NCBI GenBank assembly: GCA_900771365.1
Contig: CAAGNU010000059.1
Span: 1 to 42,794 of the forward strand
Reading direction: 5' to 3'
DNA length: 42,794 bases
DNA from: Bacteroidales bacterium
GTDB lineage: Bacteria; Bacteroidota; Bacteroidia; Bacteroidales; P3
A program made the position numbers and the translations under genes. Position 1 is the first letter of the stretch, and every line of letters begins with the position of its first letter. This document shows positions 25,008 through 32,883 of this stretch, one piece after another. The notes under the pieces were generated by a model. The model saw nothing but the letters and a program-made list of their open reading frames with translations. It had not been told where the DNA came from and did no database searches.

Positions 25008-25985
25008 ATGCCTCGTCTAATCGTTAGTACGCAGTCTAATCCGTATCTCAATATCGCTGTTGAGAACTATCTTTTGTCGCAGCCTTCCGACGGCGATATC
25101 ACCATGTATCTCTGGCAGAACCGCCGCACGGTGGTTATCGGCCAGAACCAGAACCCCTATGCCGAGTGCGAGGTTGAGCTCCTCGAAAGCGAGGACGGCT
25201 TCCTCATGCGCCGTCGCACAGGCGGAGGTGCCGTCTTTCATGACCTCGGCAACCTCAACTTCTCTTTCATCGTCCCCTACGAGATGTACGACCAGGCGCG
25301 GCAGTTCGCCGTCCTCCAGCGTGCTGTGGCCGACTATGGCCTGGAGACCGAGGTGAGCGGCCGCAACGATGTCTTGTGCCAGGGTCGCAAGTTCTCAGGT
25401 AACGCTTTCTCCAAGGGGCGCAATCAGCGCCTCCACCACGGCACCATCCTCATCCGCACTGATGTGGAGGTGCTGCAGCGCTACCTCAAAGTCAGGCCCG
25501 CTAAGCTGCAGAAGCACGGCGTGGCCTCCGTGCAGTCGCGTGTGGTGAATCTCTCCGAGCTTGTGCCGGAGATTACGGCGCAGAACATCATCCCGCATCT
25601 TGTCAAGGCTTTCGAGACTGAGTATGGCGGTCCTTTGCAGAGGCTTGATTTCGACGAGGTGGTGAAGCATCCCGATGTTCAGTCACTATACGCCGACTTT
25701 GCCAGTCCAGAATGGAAGTACGGCTCGTGGCGTCATTTCGAGGCGCAGCATAGCGCCCAGTTTGAGTGGGGCGGGGTAGAGGTCTCTGTCGAAGTGGACG
25801 AAGCCGCAGCCCGCATCCTCTCTGTCGGCATCGCTTCCGACAGCCTTGTGCTCGACGACATCGACCTTGCCAAGCGTCTCCTCACAGGGGCCAGCACCCT
25901 CACGCCGCCGGCCATCCCTGCCGACCTCTCTGAGCAGTCGCGCCAGACCCTCTCCGACATCTTTTCATTATTATATAATGTATAG
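25008..25985 (+). CDS. lplA: Lipoate-protein ligase
   Basis: The enzyme adenylates lipoate and joins it to Lys of lipoyl domains (glycine cleavage H protein or 2-oxoacid dehydrogenases). The 325-residue protein has the motifs RRRTGGGAVFHDLGNLNFSF (about 68-87), GRNDVLCQGRKFSGNAF with the Lys at about 127, and HHGTILI, plus a C-terminal accessory domain. The length is normal for this family. The TAG stop is also part of the inverted end of a MITE-like element, so the last residues may have changed on insertion. Confidence 0.93.
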   Translation: MPRLIVSTQSNPYLNIAVENYLLSQPSDGDITMYLWQNRRTVVIGQNQNPYAECEVELLESEDGFLMRRRTGGGAVFHDLGNLNFSFIVPYEMYDQARQFAVLQRAVADYGLETEVSGRNDVLCQGRKFSGNAFSKGRNQRLHHGTILIRTDVEVLQRYLKVRPAKLQKHGVASVQSRVVNLSELVPEITAQNIIPHLVKAFETEYGGPLQRLDFDEVVKHPDVQSLYADFASPEWKYGSWRHFEAQHSAQFEWGGVEVSVEVDEAAARILSVGIASDSLVLDDIDLAKRLLTGASTLTPPAIPADLSEQSRQTLSDIFSLLYNV

Positions 25986-26175
25986 GTGAGTTCTATAAAT
26001 TCAACGTATAAGAATTATGTACAATAAAATACTTTTCTGCGATTTTGGGCGTTTTTCGGAATATTGCTGCTTATCACTCGGTCACGTAGTCCGCTACGCT
26101 CCCTCGTTCTGTGCAGCAATCTACTCGAAAACCACTCCGAAATCCCAAGAAATCAATTTATAGAACCCACCTATA
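25981..26175. mobile_element. MITE-like 195-bp palindromic element
   Basis: TATAGGTGAGTTCTATAAAT (from 25981) and its near-complement ending at 26175 form 21-bp terminal inverted repeats with one mismatch. Inside, ATTGCTGC (26063-26070) pairs with GCAGCAAT (26113-26120), with further imperfect complementarity around GATTTTGGG and CCCAAGAAATC. There is no coding capacity. TATA at both tips could be part of the repeat or a target duplication. The left end overlaps the lplA stop codon. Confidence 0.78.
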
Positions 26176-26291
26176 ACAAATAAGGTTCACGCATCAAGGG
26201 CGGTCGCGAGATGGTTAAAGATGGTTAAAAGCACATCCTCGGTGTAAAAAAAAGACCTATTTTGTTACTATGATAGTATAATAGAACAACT

Positions 26292-27986
26292 ATGATACAG
26301 AACGACACCTATCCCCACAGCGTCAGCCAAATACTGGCTTACACATTGAAACTGGCCGCGGCTCTGTTGCTCATCCTCGCCGACCTTCCTCTTGGGGCGC
26401 AACCCCCCGCGGGCAGCACCCGCGCCCGTCTCTCAGCCGAGATGGCGGAGCGTGTGCCCTTTCTCGACACCGTGAACCACATCTCCCTCACCCAAGCCGA
26501 GCTGGGAGAAAGCATCGTCTTTCTTACCTTGGACTTCGACCCCGGCATCAAAGTTTGGGAGCAGGACAGCATCCTTAGCTACCTCTGCCGCCATCACGAC
26601 TGGCTTATGAGACCCATCGTGAAAACGGGCTACGCCATCAACATCGTCACGCACCTCCAGGCACCCCATGATGCCGGCTACCCATATCAAAGCACTGCGA
26701 TGAATGTGCATTCTTCGGAGCACGTCAGGGAGGCCTACACCCGTGCTAACGGGAGCGTCATCATTGTGGAGAACGAAGCCAACGAGGCAGAAATCATGAG
26801 CGCTGAGGAAGCATCTATCATCGAAGAGCCCATCGAGCTCAACGGCTCCATGCCCGTCACGAGCATCGACATACCCCCTGCCGCCATGGTACGGGTATGG
26901 GTCGCGTTTGTGCGCGCAGATCTGCCCGCCCGCAACGATGACGACAAATATACCGTCCAGGAGCTGCTTTACGACTCTGTCGAGAACTGCGTCCGCCTCA
27001 CCATGAAGTATGACGACGGCCTGCGCGTCCCAGATCGTGAGGGACTGCTGCGCAGCCTTGTCGATTTCGACACCCTCGAACTCGGCCGCATCACGGGCTG
27101 GGACTGCGAGCTCAACGTGCTGGCCAAGTCCTGCCCCTATCCGCACTTTCCTAACTCGGCGGAATTCCGATACAGTGCCGCCGAGATTGCGAGGGCTGAC
27201 TCTGTTGTCGTGGCAGGGTATGCTTTGCAGTATATCCAGCGTGTTGGCGACACCCTGCCGATGATAACGCCCATCACCTTGAGCGAAGGCGAAACTTTGG
27301 TGACGGGCTATTACGACGGCGAGGCGAAGCAGCTGGTGTATGTGTTTGAATACAGCAAGAAGCTATGGCCCGAAGTCAAACGCTTTCTAACCGAGCACCT
27401 CGACGAGGTGAGAAGCGAACGCGCCGTGGGAATGATGAGGGACGAGAACGATGTCAATCTGGCCTACGCAGCATACACCGCAGGCGTGACGCTCCGGCAC
27501 ATCTACTGCAACCGCAGACATACCGACTCGGTGGAGATGTTCATTGCGCCTTGGATGTGGGAGCCGCTGCTGGAGGGGGCGGATGAAGATGTGGCTGTCG
27601 AGGATGCCCGTATTGAAGAGATGGACGAAGCTGCGGCAGTGCGTTTTCTGATTTTCCAAGCCGAGATGAACAATCGCACCTGCCCTCATCAGATCAAAGG
27701 GATGACGATTGCGGGCGTCTCTTTCGACACGGTGACGCGAGTGTTCCATTATCAGTATGAGGTTGATGAGATGACGATGGTCCAACTTGAGAGGACTCCG
27801 AATGCCGATGCTCCCGTGAGGGCTAGTATGGAGTCGCAGATTAAGGGGGATGCTGGATTCCGCCAGTTTGTCCAGGTGGTGGTAAAGGCCCGCGGAGCGA
27901 TAAGTTACGGCTATACGTCCCCCCACGCGAAACGGCCCTTTGTCGTGTTCTTCTCGTTAGAAGAGCTCCAGCAGCTGGTTGAGTAA
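26292..27986 (+). CDS. Exported protein with internal repeats, function unknown
   Basis: This 564-residue protein has a late signal peptide (hydrophobic stretch at about 17-36, LKLAAALLLILADLPLGAQ). The mature part seems to contain about four diverged units of roughly 120 residues, each with a beta strand, a helix and another beta strand. Examples are VFLTLDFDPGIKVWEQDSIL, VRLTMKYDDGLRVPDREGLL, LVYVFEYSKKLWPEVKRFL and RVFHYQYEVDEMTMVQLE. The N-terminal start is uncertain because there is no clear ribosome site. I do not recognise a named family. The TAA stop is the first base triplet of a repeat arm. Confidence 0.75.
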   Translation: MIQNDTYPHSVSQILAYTLKLAAALLLILADLPLGAQPPAGSTRARLSAEMAERVPFLDTVNHISLTQAELGESIVFLTLDFDPGIKVWEQDSILSYLCRHHDWLMRPIVKTGYAINIVTHLQAPHDAGYPYQSTAMNVHSSEHVREAYTRANGSVIIVENEANEAEIMSAEEASIIEEPIELNGSMPVTSIDIPPAAMVRVWVAFVRADLPARNDDDKYTVQELLYDSVENCVRLTMKYDDGLRVPDREGLLRSLVDFDTLELGRITGWDCELNVLAKSCPYPHFPNSAEFRYSAAEIARADSVVVAGYALQYIQRVGDTLPMITPITLSEGETLVTGYYDGEAKQLVYVFEYSKKLWPEVKRFLTEHLDEVRSERAVGMMRDENDVNLAYAAYTAGVTLRHIYCNRRHTDSVEMFIAPWMWEPLLEGADEDVAVEDARIEEMDEAAAVRFLIFQAEMNNRTCPHQIKGMTIAGVSFDTVTRVFHYQYEVDEMTMVQLERTPNADAPVRASMESQIKGDAGFRQFVQVVVKARGAISYGYTSPHAKRPFVVFFSLEELQQLVE

Positions 27987-28063
27987 TGAATAATTAATAA
28001 TGAGTGATGAGTGCGGCGGGAGCCAATATTTATTATTCATTATTCAATATTCATTATTCACAG
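27984..28063. repeat. Composite element (TAATGAA/CATTATT arms, family A core)
   Basis: The left arm starts in the stop codon of the preceding gene (TAATGAATAATTAATAATGA), the core is CGGCGGGAGCC, and the right arm has CATTATT and CAATATT 7-mers to 28062. Confidence 0.85.
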
Positions 28064-28092
28064 AAATTTCTTGCTATTTGAAAAAAAATGTG

Positions 28093-28100
28093 TATATTTG
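28093..28100 (+). promoter_or_regulatory. -7 box of the phosphofructokinase promoter
   Basis: TATATTTG matches TAnnTTTG, with a TTG at 28071-28073 (19-bp spacing). The leader is about 115 nt and contains a repeat hairpin. Confidence 0.7.
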
Positions 28101-28132
28101 CAAAAAATTTATTATGATAGTAAAATAACATT

Positions 28133-28207
28133 AAAAGATTAGAAGATTGGAAGATGTATAGATTTTCAGACTCTGAATATCTATAAATCTCAAAATCTGA
28201 AAATCTC
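28133..28207. repeat. 8-mer hairpin in the phosphofructokinase leader
   Basis: AGATTTTCAGA (28160-28170) and TCTGAAAATCT (28196-28206) are perfect inverted repeats, preceded by AAGATTAGAAGATTGGAAG units. It ends 15 bp before the start codon and so would form a hairpin in the mRNA leader. Confidence 0.82.
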
Positions 28208-28221
28208 AAAAACGCATTATT

Positions 28222-29454
28222 ATGAAAAGCATAGCTATCTTGACTGGCGGCGGTCCCGCTCCTGGAATGAATACTGTGGTGGCTTCTGTGGCCAAAACTT
28301 TTTTGCGCGACGGCTATCGCGTCATCGGTCTGCATGGCGGATATAGCGCATTGTTTACTGAGTGTCCTCGTATGCAGGATTTGGATTTCTTGATTGCAGA
28401 CGAGATTTTCAACAAGGGCGGCAGCATTTTGAAGATGAGCCGTTTCAAGCCTACTGACGAGGATTTTGAGAAGCGTTTTAATCTCTCGCTCTTTAAGGAT
28501 AATGAGATTAAGCTGCTGGTGACTGTGGGCGGCGATGATACTGCTTCGACGGCTAACCGCATTGCTAAGTTTTTAGAGAGCAAGCATTATCCTATTGCTA
28601 ATATCCATGTGCCGAAGACTATCGATAATGATTTGCCGCTGCCTAACGGTTCGCCTACTTTCGGCTATAACAGTGCGAAGGCTCAGGGCACGGTGATTTG
28701 CACGGCTGTGATGGAGGATGCTCGCACGAGTGAGAATTGGTTTGTGGTGTCGGCTATGGGCCGCTCGGCAGGCCATCTGGCTTTGGGCATTGCTGGCGCC
28801 TGCCATTATCCGATGGTGGTGATTCCCGAGTTTTTCAATAAGACGGAGATCACGGTGGATAAGATTATCAACCTGGTTGTGTCTTGCATCGTGAAGCGTA
28901 AGCTGATGGGCATCAATTATGGCGCAGCGATGATTTCGGAGGGTGTGTTCCACAGCTTGAGTGATGAGGAGATTAAGAATTCCGGCATCCATTTCAGCTA
29001 TGACGACCACGGCCATCCCGAGTTGGGCAAGGTGTCGAAGGCTCATATCTTCAACGATTTGCTGGAGCGCAAGGTGAAGGAGCTGGGTTTGAAGGTGAAG
29101 AGCCGTCCGGTGGAGGTTGGCTACGAGATTCGTTGCCATACTCCGATAGCTTTCGACCTGACTTATTGCTCGCTGATGGGCATGGGTGTGCATACGCTGT
29201 TTAAGCAGGGCTGCACGGGCTGCATGGTCTATTCCGACCATCAGGGCAATGTGTCGCCGCTCTATCTGAAGGACCTTCAAGACCCTGTGACGGGCAAGAT
29301 TCCTCCTCGCCAGGTGAATGTGAACACGAACAAGGTGCAGTCGTATATCAACGATATTATGGACTACATCACGCCCGACGATTATGAGGCTGCTAAGAAG
29401 TATATCCCCAATCCCGAGGATTACGACTTCAAGAAGATTCTCAACTGGGAGTGA
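28222..29454 (+). CDS. pfp: 6-phosphofructokinase, probably PPi-dependent
   Basis: The enzyme phosphorylates fructose 6-phosphate at C1 in glycolysis. The 410-residue protein has GGGPAPGMN at the N-terminus, VTVGGDDTAS at about 100-109 and VPKTIDNDLP at about 130-139. In PFK family A, GGDD with PKTIDND (instead of GGDG with PGTIDND) marks pyrophosphate-using enzymes, which can run reversibly. SAMGRSAGHLA and RPVEVGYEIRCHTPIAFD form the sugar-phosphate site. The phosphoryl donor is inferred from these residues and not proven. The gene has its own promoter. Confidence 0.92.
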   Translation: MKSIAILTGGGPAPGMNTVVASVAKTFLRDGYRVIGLHGGYSALFTECPRMQDLDFLIADEIFNKGGSILKMSRFKPTDEDFEKRFNLSLFKDNEIKLLVTVGGDDTASTANRIAKFLESKHYPIANIHVPKTIDNDLPLPNGSPTFGYNSAKAQGTVICTAVMEDARTSENWFVVSAMGRSAGHLALGIAGACHYPMVVIPEFFNKTEITVDKIINLVVSCIVKRKLMGINYGAAMISEGVFHSLSDEEIKNSGIHFSYDDHGHPELGKVSKAHIFNDLLERKVKELGLKVKSRPVEVGYEIRCHTPIAFDLTYCSLMGMGVHTLFKQGCTGCMVYSDHQGNVSPLYLKDLQDPVTGKIPPRQVNVNTNKVQSYINDIMDYITPDDYEAAKKYIPNPEDYDFKKILNWE

Positions 29455-29459
29455 TAATA

Positions 29460-29590
29460 ATTGAGAATTGAAAATTGAGAATTGAGAATTATGGCGGTGG
29501 CCGTCCTGCGGTAGTCGATTCTCAATTCTCAGTTTTTATTAAGGGTGTGTTATATAACCCACCATTATTCAATATCCATTATTCTGTATT
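29460..29590. repeat. Composite element (GAATTGA arms, family A core) plus half-element
   Basis: ATTGAGAATTG units, the core ATGGCGGTGGCCGT and CGGTAGTCG, then TTCTCAATTCTCAG, cover 29460-29537. A second piece follows with GGGTGTGTTATATAACCC-type hairpin ends and CCATTATTC/CAATATC 7-mers up to 29586. The element starts 5 bp after the stop codon of the phosphofructokinase gene. Confidence 0.85.
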
Positions 29591-29599
29591 TATTGATAT

Positions 29600-31276
29600 A
29601 TGAGGTGTTTGTTTTTTGCTTTGCTGCTTTGCGGGGTTGCTTGCACGGCGATGGCGCAGGAACGGGGCGACATCGTGATATTGTACGACAATGATGTGCA
29701 TTGTGCAATAGATGGGTATCCTGTGATGGCGGGGCTGCGCGACAGCCTGCTCCGCGAGGGGTGCCACACGATGGTGGTCTCGTGCGGCGACTTCTCTTTC
29801 GGCGGACCTGTAGGGGCGGCGTCGAAGGGCGAGTTTATCGTCAGGATGATGAACGCTGTGGGGTATGATGCTGCCTGCCTGGGTAACCATGAGTTCGACT
29901 ATGGTCTGCCGCAGCTGCGCAGGATGGAGAGCCTCATCACGGCTCCGCTGCTCTGCTGCAACTTTAAGGGAACGGAGAATTATGGCGGTAGCCGTTGTGC
30001 GGCAGCCAATTCTCAATTCTCTCAATTGCCAACACCTTTCCTGCCTTTTGTGCTGCGGAGTGTGGGCGATATGATGGTGGGGTTTGTGGGGGTGACTACG
30101 CCTACGACCTTGTACACCTCTACGCCTGTGAACTTCCAGAATGAAGAGGGTGAGTTTGTATATAACTTCTCTGCCAGCAATCTGGCGGGTGCCGTGCAGC
30201 GAGCTGTTGACGGAGCGCGTATGGCGGGTGCCGACATCGTGGTGCTGCTTTCGCATACGGGCGACGTGGATGGCATCCCCACCACACGCGAGCTCATCGG
30301 CGGTCTCCGTGGCGTGGATGTAGTGCTTGACGGTCACGACCACCATCTCTTGCCGAGCGACAGGGTTGCCGACATGGACGACAAGCCTGTGCTGCTTTCT
30401 TCGACAGGTGCCCATTTTCAGAATATCGGGGTTCTTGTCATTCACCCTGCCGCTCTTAATTCTGCGGGGGCTGGCGATTCTGGATATTCTGGCGATTCTA
30501 TAAGTTCTGTGGATGGGTGTTATTCTCGGTTGTTAAGTGTTGACAGCCTTCGCAAGGCGGGCGTGGGCAATGCTGCTGTCGGCGACACGCTGGCCGAGGT
30601 GAAGCGGCTCTTTGACGCTATGGGTTCCAACGTGGTGGCGCAGAGCAAGGTAAGCCTTATTGCCGAGGAGGACGGCGTGCGTGTGTGCCGTCTGCGAGAG
30701 ACGAACCTCGGAGACTTGGTTGCCGATGCCTACCGCTACGGAATGAATGCCGACATCGGCTGGGTGAACGGCGGCGGCATCCGTGCCAACCTTCCCATCG
30801 GCCCTATCACGCAGAACCAGCTTTTTGCGGTGACCCCCTACAGTAACGCTATGTGCCTCATCCGTGTGACGGGGCGGGATATTCTCAACGCCCTTGAGAC
30901 CGCCGTGCGCGAATACCCGCGAGCTGAAGGCTGCTTCCCGCAGGTGAGCGGCCTCACCTTCTCGTTCGACACCGCGCTGTCCAGCTCCGTTGTGCTCGAC
31001 AGCAACGGCACATTTCTCCGCGTGGAGGGAGCCTATCGCGTCAGTCGGGTCATGGTGGGCGACAAGCCCTTGTCGCTCGATGAGACCTACACCATAGCGG
31101 GCTCAGAATACCTGATGCTCAATGGCGGCGACGCGCTCAGCTTCCCCAGCCGCCAGCTTGTCTCCAAGGAGGGCTATACCGACCTCTATCTCCTCCAACG
31201 CTATCTCGAAGAACGCCTTCATGGCGTGGTGGGGGAAGAATATGCCGTCCCACAGAGGAGAATCGCTTTTAATTGA
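29600..31276 (+). CDS. Exported 5'-nucleotidase/metallophosphatase with in-frame repeat insertion
   Basis: This 558-residue enzyme removes phosphate from nucleotides or related compounds outside the inner membrane. A signal peptide (MRCLFFALLLCGVACTAMAQ) precedes a metallophosphatase domain with dimetal ligands in YDNDVH, VSCGDFS, GNHEFDYG, LSHTGD and DGHDHH. The C-terminal 5'-nucleotidase domain has NLGDLVADAYRY, GWVNGGGIRANL and YTIAGSEYLMLNGGD. At about residues 125-143 a GAATTGA-family element is read through in frame. It sits in the loop after LLCCNFKG, between metal sites, so it is probably tolerated at the surface. A second low-complexity loop (GAGDSGYSGDS) lies at about 290. Confidence 0.92.
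   Translation: MRCLFFALLLCGVACTAMAQERGDIVILYDNDVHCAIDGYPVMAGLRDSLLREGCHTMVVSCGDFSFGGPVGAASKGEFIVRMMNAVGYDAACLGNHEFDYGLPQLRRMESLITAPLLCCNFKGTENYGGSRCAAANSQFSQLPTPFLPFVLRSVGDMMVGFVGVTTPTTLYTSTPVNFQNEEGEFVYNFSASNLAGAVQRAVDGARMAGADIVVLLSHTGDVDGIPTTRELIGGLRGVDVVLDGHDHHLLPSDRVADMDDKPVLLSSTGAHFQNIGVLVIHPAALNSAGAGDSGYSGDSISSVDGCYSRLLSVDSLRKAGVGNAAVGDTLAEVKRLFDAMGSNVVAQSKVSLIAEEDGVRVCRLRETNLGDLVADAYRYGMNADIGWVNGGGIRANLPIGPITQNQLFAVTPYSNAMCLIRVTGRDILNALETAVREYPRAEGCFPQVSGLTFSFDTALSSSVVLDSNGTFLRVEGAYRVSRVMVGDKPLSLDETYTIAGSEYLMLNGGDALSFPSRQLVSKEGYTDLYLLQRYLEERLHGVVGEEYAVPQRRIAFN
29974..30028. repeat. In-gene composite element in the 5'-nucleotidase gene
   Basis: GGAGAATTATGGCGGTAGCC, then GTTGTGCGGCAGCC, then TTCTCAATTCTCTCAATTG. 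The left arm is almost lost. It is read as ENYGGSRCAAANSQFSQL, in the same frame as element 2 of the macroglobulin-like gene. Confidence 0.88.
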
Positions 31277-31285
31277 CCAGCTGTT

Positions 31286-31435
31286 TTAATGTTAAATGTT
31301 AAGTGTTAAATGGTAAATTGGGCGGGAGCCGTTTTGAGTAATGAATAATTAATAATGAATAATGAGTGGGCGGGAGACGTCGGGTTGTATTGTCTGTTCA
31401 CAGTTCACTCTTCACATTTAACATTCATTTGTTCA
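31286..31435. repeat. Compound of two or three 7-mer elements
   Basis: A GTTAAAT-type arm (31290-31318), the core GGGCGGGAGCCGT, an AATAATG arm (31338-31367), a second core GGGCGGGAGACGTC with TTGTATTGTC, and a right arm of TTCACAGTTCACTCTTCACA with TTTAACATTCATTTG units. The nested order suggests insertion of one element into another. The second core matches that at 32794-32820. Confidence 0.8.
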
Positions 31436-31477
31436 CTTTTTTTTGCGGCGGGGCTGTATTGATGGGGGAAAATGTTG

Positions 31478-31485
31478 TATCTTTG
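31478..31485 (+). promoter_or_regulatory. -7 box of the EnvC-like gene promoter
   Basis: TATCTTTG matches the consensus. Transcription would begin near 31492, which rules out an upstream in-frame start at 31472 and supports the ATG at 31508. Confidence 0.72.
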
Positions 31486-31507
31486 CATTTTATTATATAA
31501 TATTGCT

Positions 31508-32758
31508 ATGTCTTGTCGTATGTCATATTACCGCCTGTCAGTCAGATTGTTGCCGCTTGTGGCGGCATTGCTCTTCGTCGTTGTTCCTGTGCAAGGACAG
31601 ACCAAAAAACAGCTTGAGCGCGACAAGGCCAAGATTGAAAAGGAGATTGCCCGCCTTTCGGGAGAGCTCAGCAAGGCCAAGAAGAACACAAAAAACTCCA
31701 CCAAGCAGATTAATCTCATCAAGCAGCGCATCAATGAGCGCACAAAGCTCATCAAGAACATCAATGGTCAGATGGAGCTCATCAACAAGCAGATATCGCA
31801 GAACCAGGATTCGCTGCGAGCTGTGCGCGGCCAGATAGACAGCATGAAGTCGGAATATGCGCGAGTGGTGCGGTCGCTGTATGCTTTGCGGCAGAATATG
31901 AACACCACGGTGGCGGCTCTCGACTATGAGACGTATAATCGCAGCTATCTGAAGCTGAAATACTTCAACGAATATTCGCGCTACCGCAAGCATCAGCAGG
32001 AACTGATACGTTTGCGGGAGCGTAAGTTTGACACGATGAACGTGCGTCTGCAGAAGCAGATGTCGGAGAAGAGCAGCCTCCTCAAGCAGGAGAACAAGGC
32101 GAAAGACGCCTTGTCGCGCGAGCAGAGGCAGCAGCAGAAGAGCCTGACCAAGAGCCAGCAGGACGAGAAGCGTCTGCAACAGCAAATCAACCAGAAAGAG
32201 CAGCAGAAACGCAAGCTGCAGCAGCAGATTCAGAAGCTGATCAACGACGAGGTGGCGAAGAGCGCCAGCAGCAGTTCGTCCGCCACGTCCTCCAAGCCCG
32301 CGGCGCCTTCCTCTTCAGGCTCCAAGCCGTCGGGCAAGGTCTATACGGATGCGGCCTCGGCTGACTTCGTGGCACGCCGTGGCGCTCTTCCGTGGCCGGT
32401 GTATTACAAGTCGGTGGCACGCGAGTTTGGACGCTACACGCACTCTTCGGGCGGACAGAATATGAACTACGGCATCGATTTGAATTGTGCCCCTGGGGCC
32501 ACGGTCTATGCTGTGTTCAACGGCACGGTGGCCCGCATCTTCACTACGCCCACGGGCTCGAAGGGCGTCATCATCCGTCATGGAACCTACATGACCGTCT
32601 ATGCCGGCTTGGGCAGCGTGAGCGTGAACCAGGGCAGCAAGGTCTCCACCAAGCAGGCTATCGGAACGGTGAGTAAGGGCGACGAGGCCACGTCGGAGTT
32701 CAGCTTCCAGGTGTGGTGCGGCAAGGACGCCCTCAACCCCAGGCATTGGCTGAATTGA
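31508..32758 (+). CDS. EnvC-like coiled-coil protein with degenerate LytM (M23) domain
   Basis: This 416-residue exported protein has a signal peptide (about residues 10-31, ending VVPVQGQ). Long coiled coils follow (about 32-265, heptads rich in K, Q, E, R and L), then a Ser/Pro/Ala linker and a LytM fold at about 290-416. The zinc and catalytic positions of active M23 enzymes are changed: the H of HxGxD is Asn (MNYGIDLN), the YxHL region is VYAGL, and the HxH is FSFQ. Such degenerate LytM proteins (E. coli EnvC type) activate cell-wall amidases and do not cut peptidoglycan themselves. A role in daughter-cell separation is inferred. The final Asn and the stop lie at the edge of a repeat arm. 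Confidence 0.88.
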   Translation: MSCRMSYYRLSVRLLPLVAALLFVVVPVQGQTKKQLERDKAKIEKEIARLSGELSKAKKNTKNSTKQINLIKQRINERTKLIKNINGQMELINKQISQNQDSLRAVRGQIDSMKSEYARVVRSLYALRQNMNTTVAALDYETYNRSYLKLKYFNEYSRYRKHQQELIRLRERKFDTMNVRLQKQMSEKSSLLKQENKAKDALSREQRQQQKSLTKSQQDEKRLQQQINQKEQQKRKLQQQIQKLINDEVAKSASSSSSATSSKPAAPSSSGSKPSGKVYTDAASADFVARRGALPWPVYYKSVAREFGRYTHSSGGQNMNYGIDLNCAPGATVYAVFNGTVARIFTTPTGSKGVIIRHGTYMTVYAGLGSVSVNQGSKVSTKQAIGTVSKGDEATSEFSFQVWCGKDALNPRHWLN

Positions 32759-32883
32759 TGAGAATTGAGAATTGAAAATTGAGAATTGAGAATTGGGCGG
32801 GAGCCGTCAGATTGTATTGTCAGATCACAGGTCACAGATCACAGATTACATCTCACCGTTCACAGCTCACAAAATTGAGAATT
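32751..32883. repeat. Composite element with GAATTGA left arm and CAGATCA right arm
   Basis: Five GAATTGA-type units (32753-32795), the core GGGCGGGAGCCGTC and ATTGTATTGTC, then CAGATCA and CAGGTCA 7-mers, then TTCACAGCTCAC and AATTGAGAATT up to the next ATG. The element fills the whole gap from stop codon to start codon, with different 7-mers in its two arms. Confidence 0.88.
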
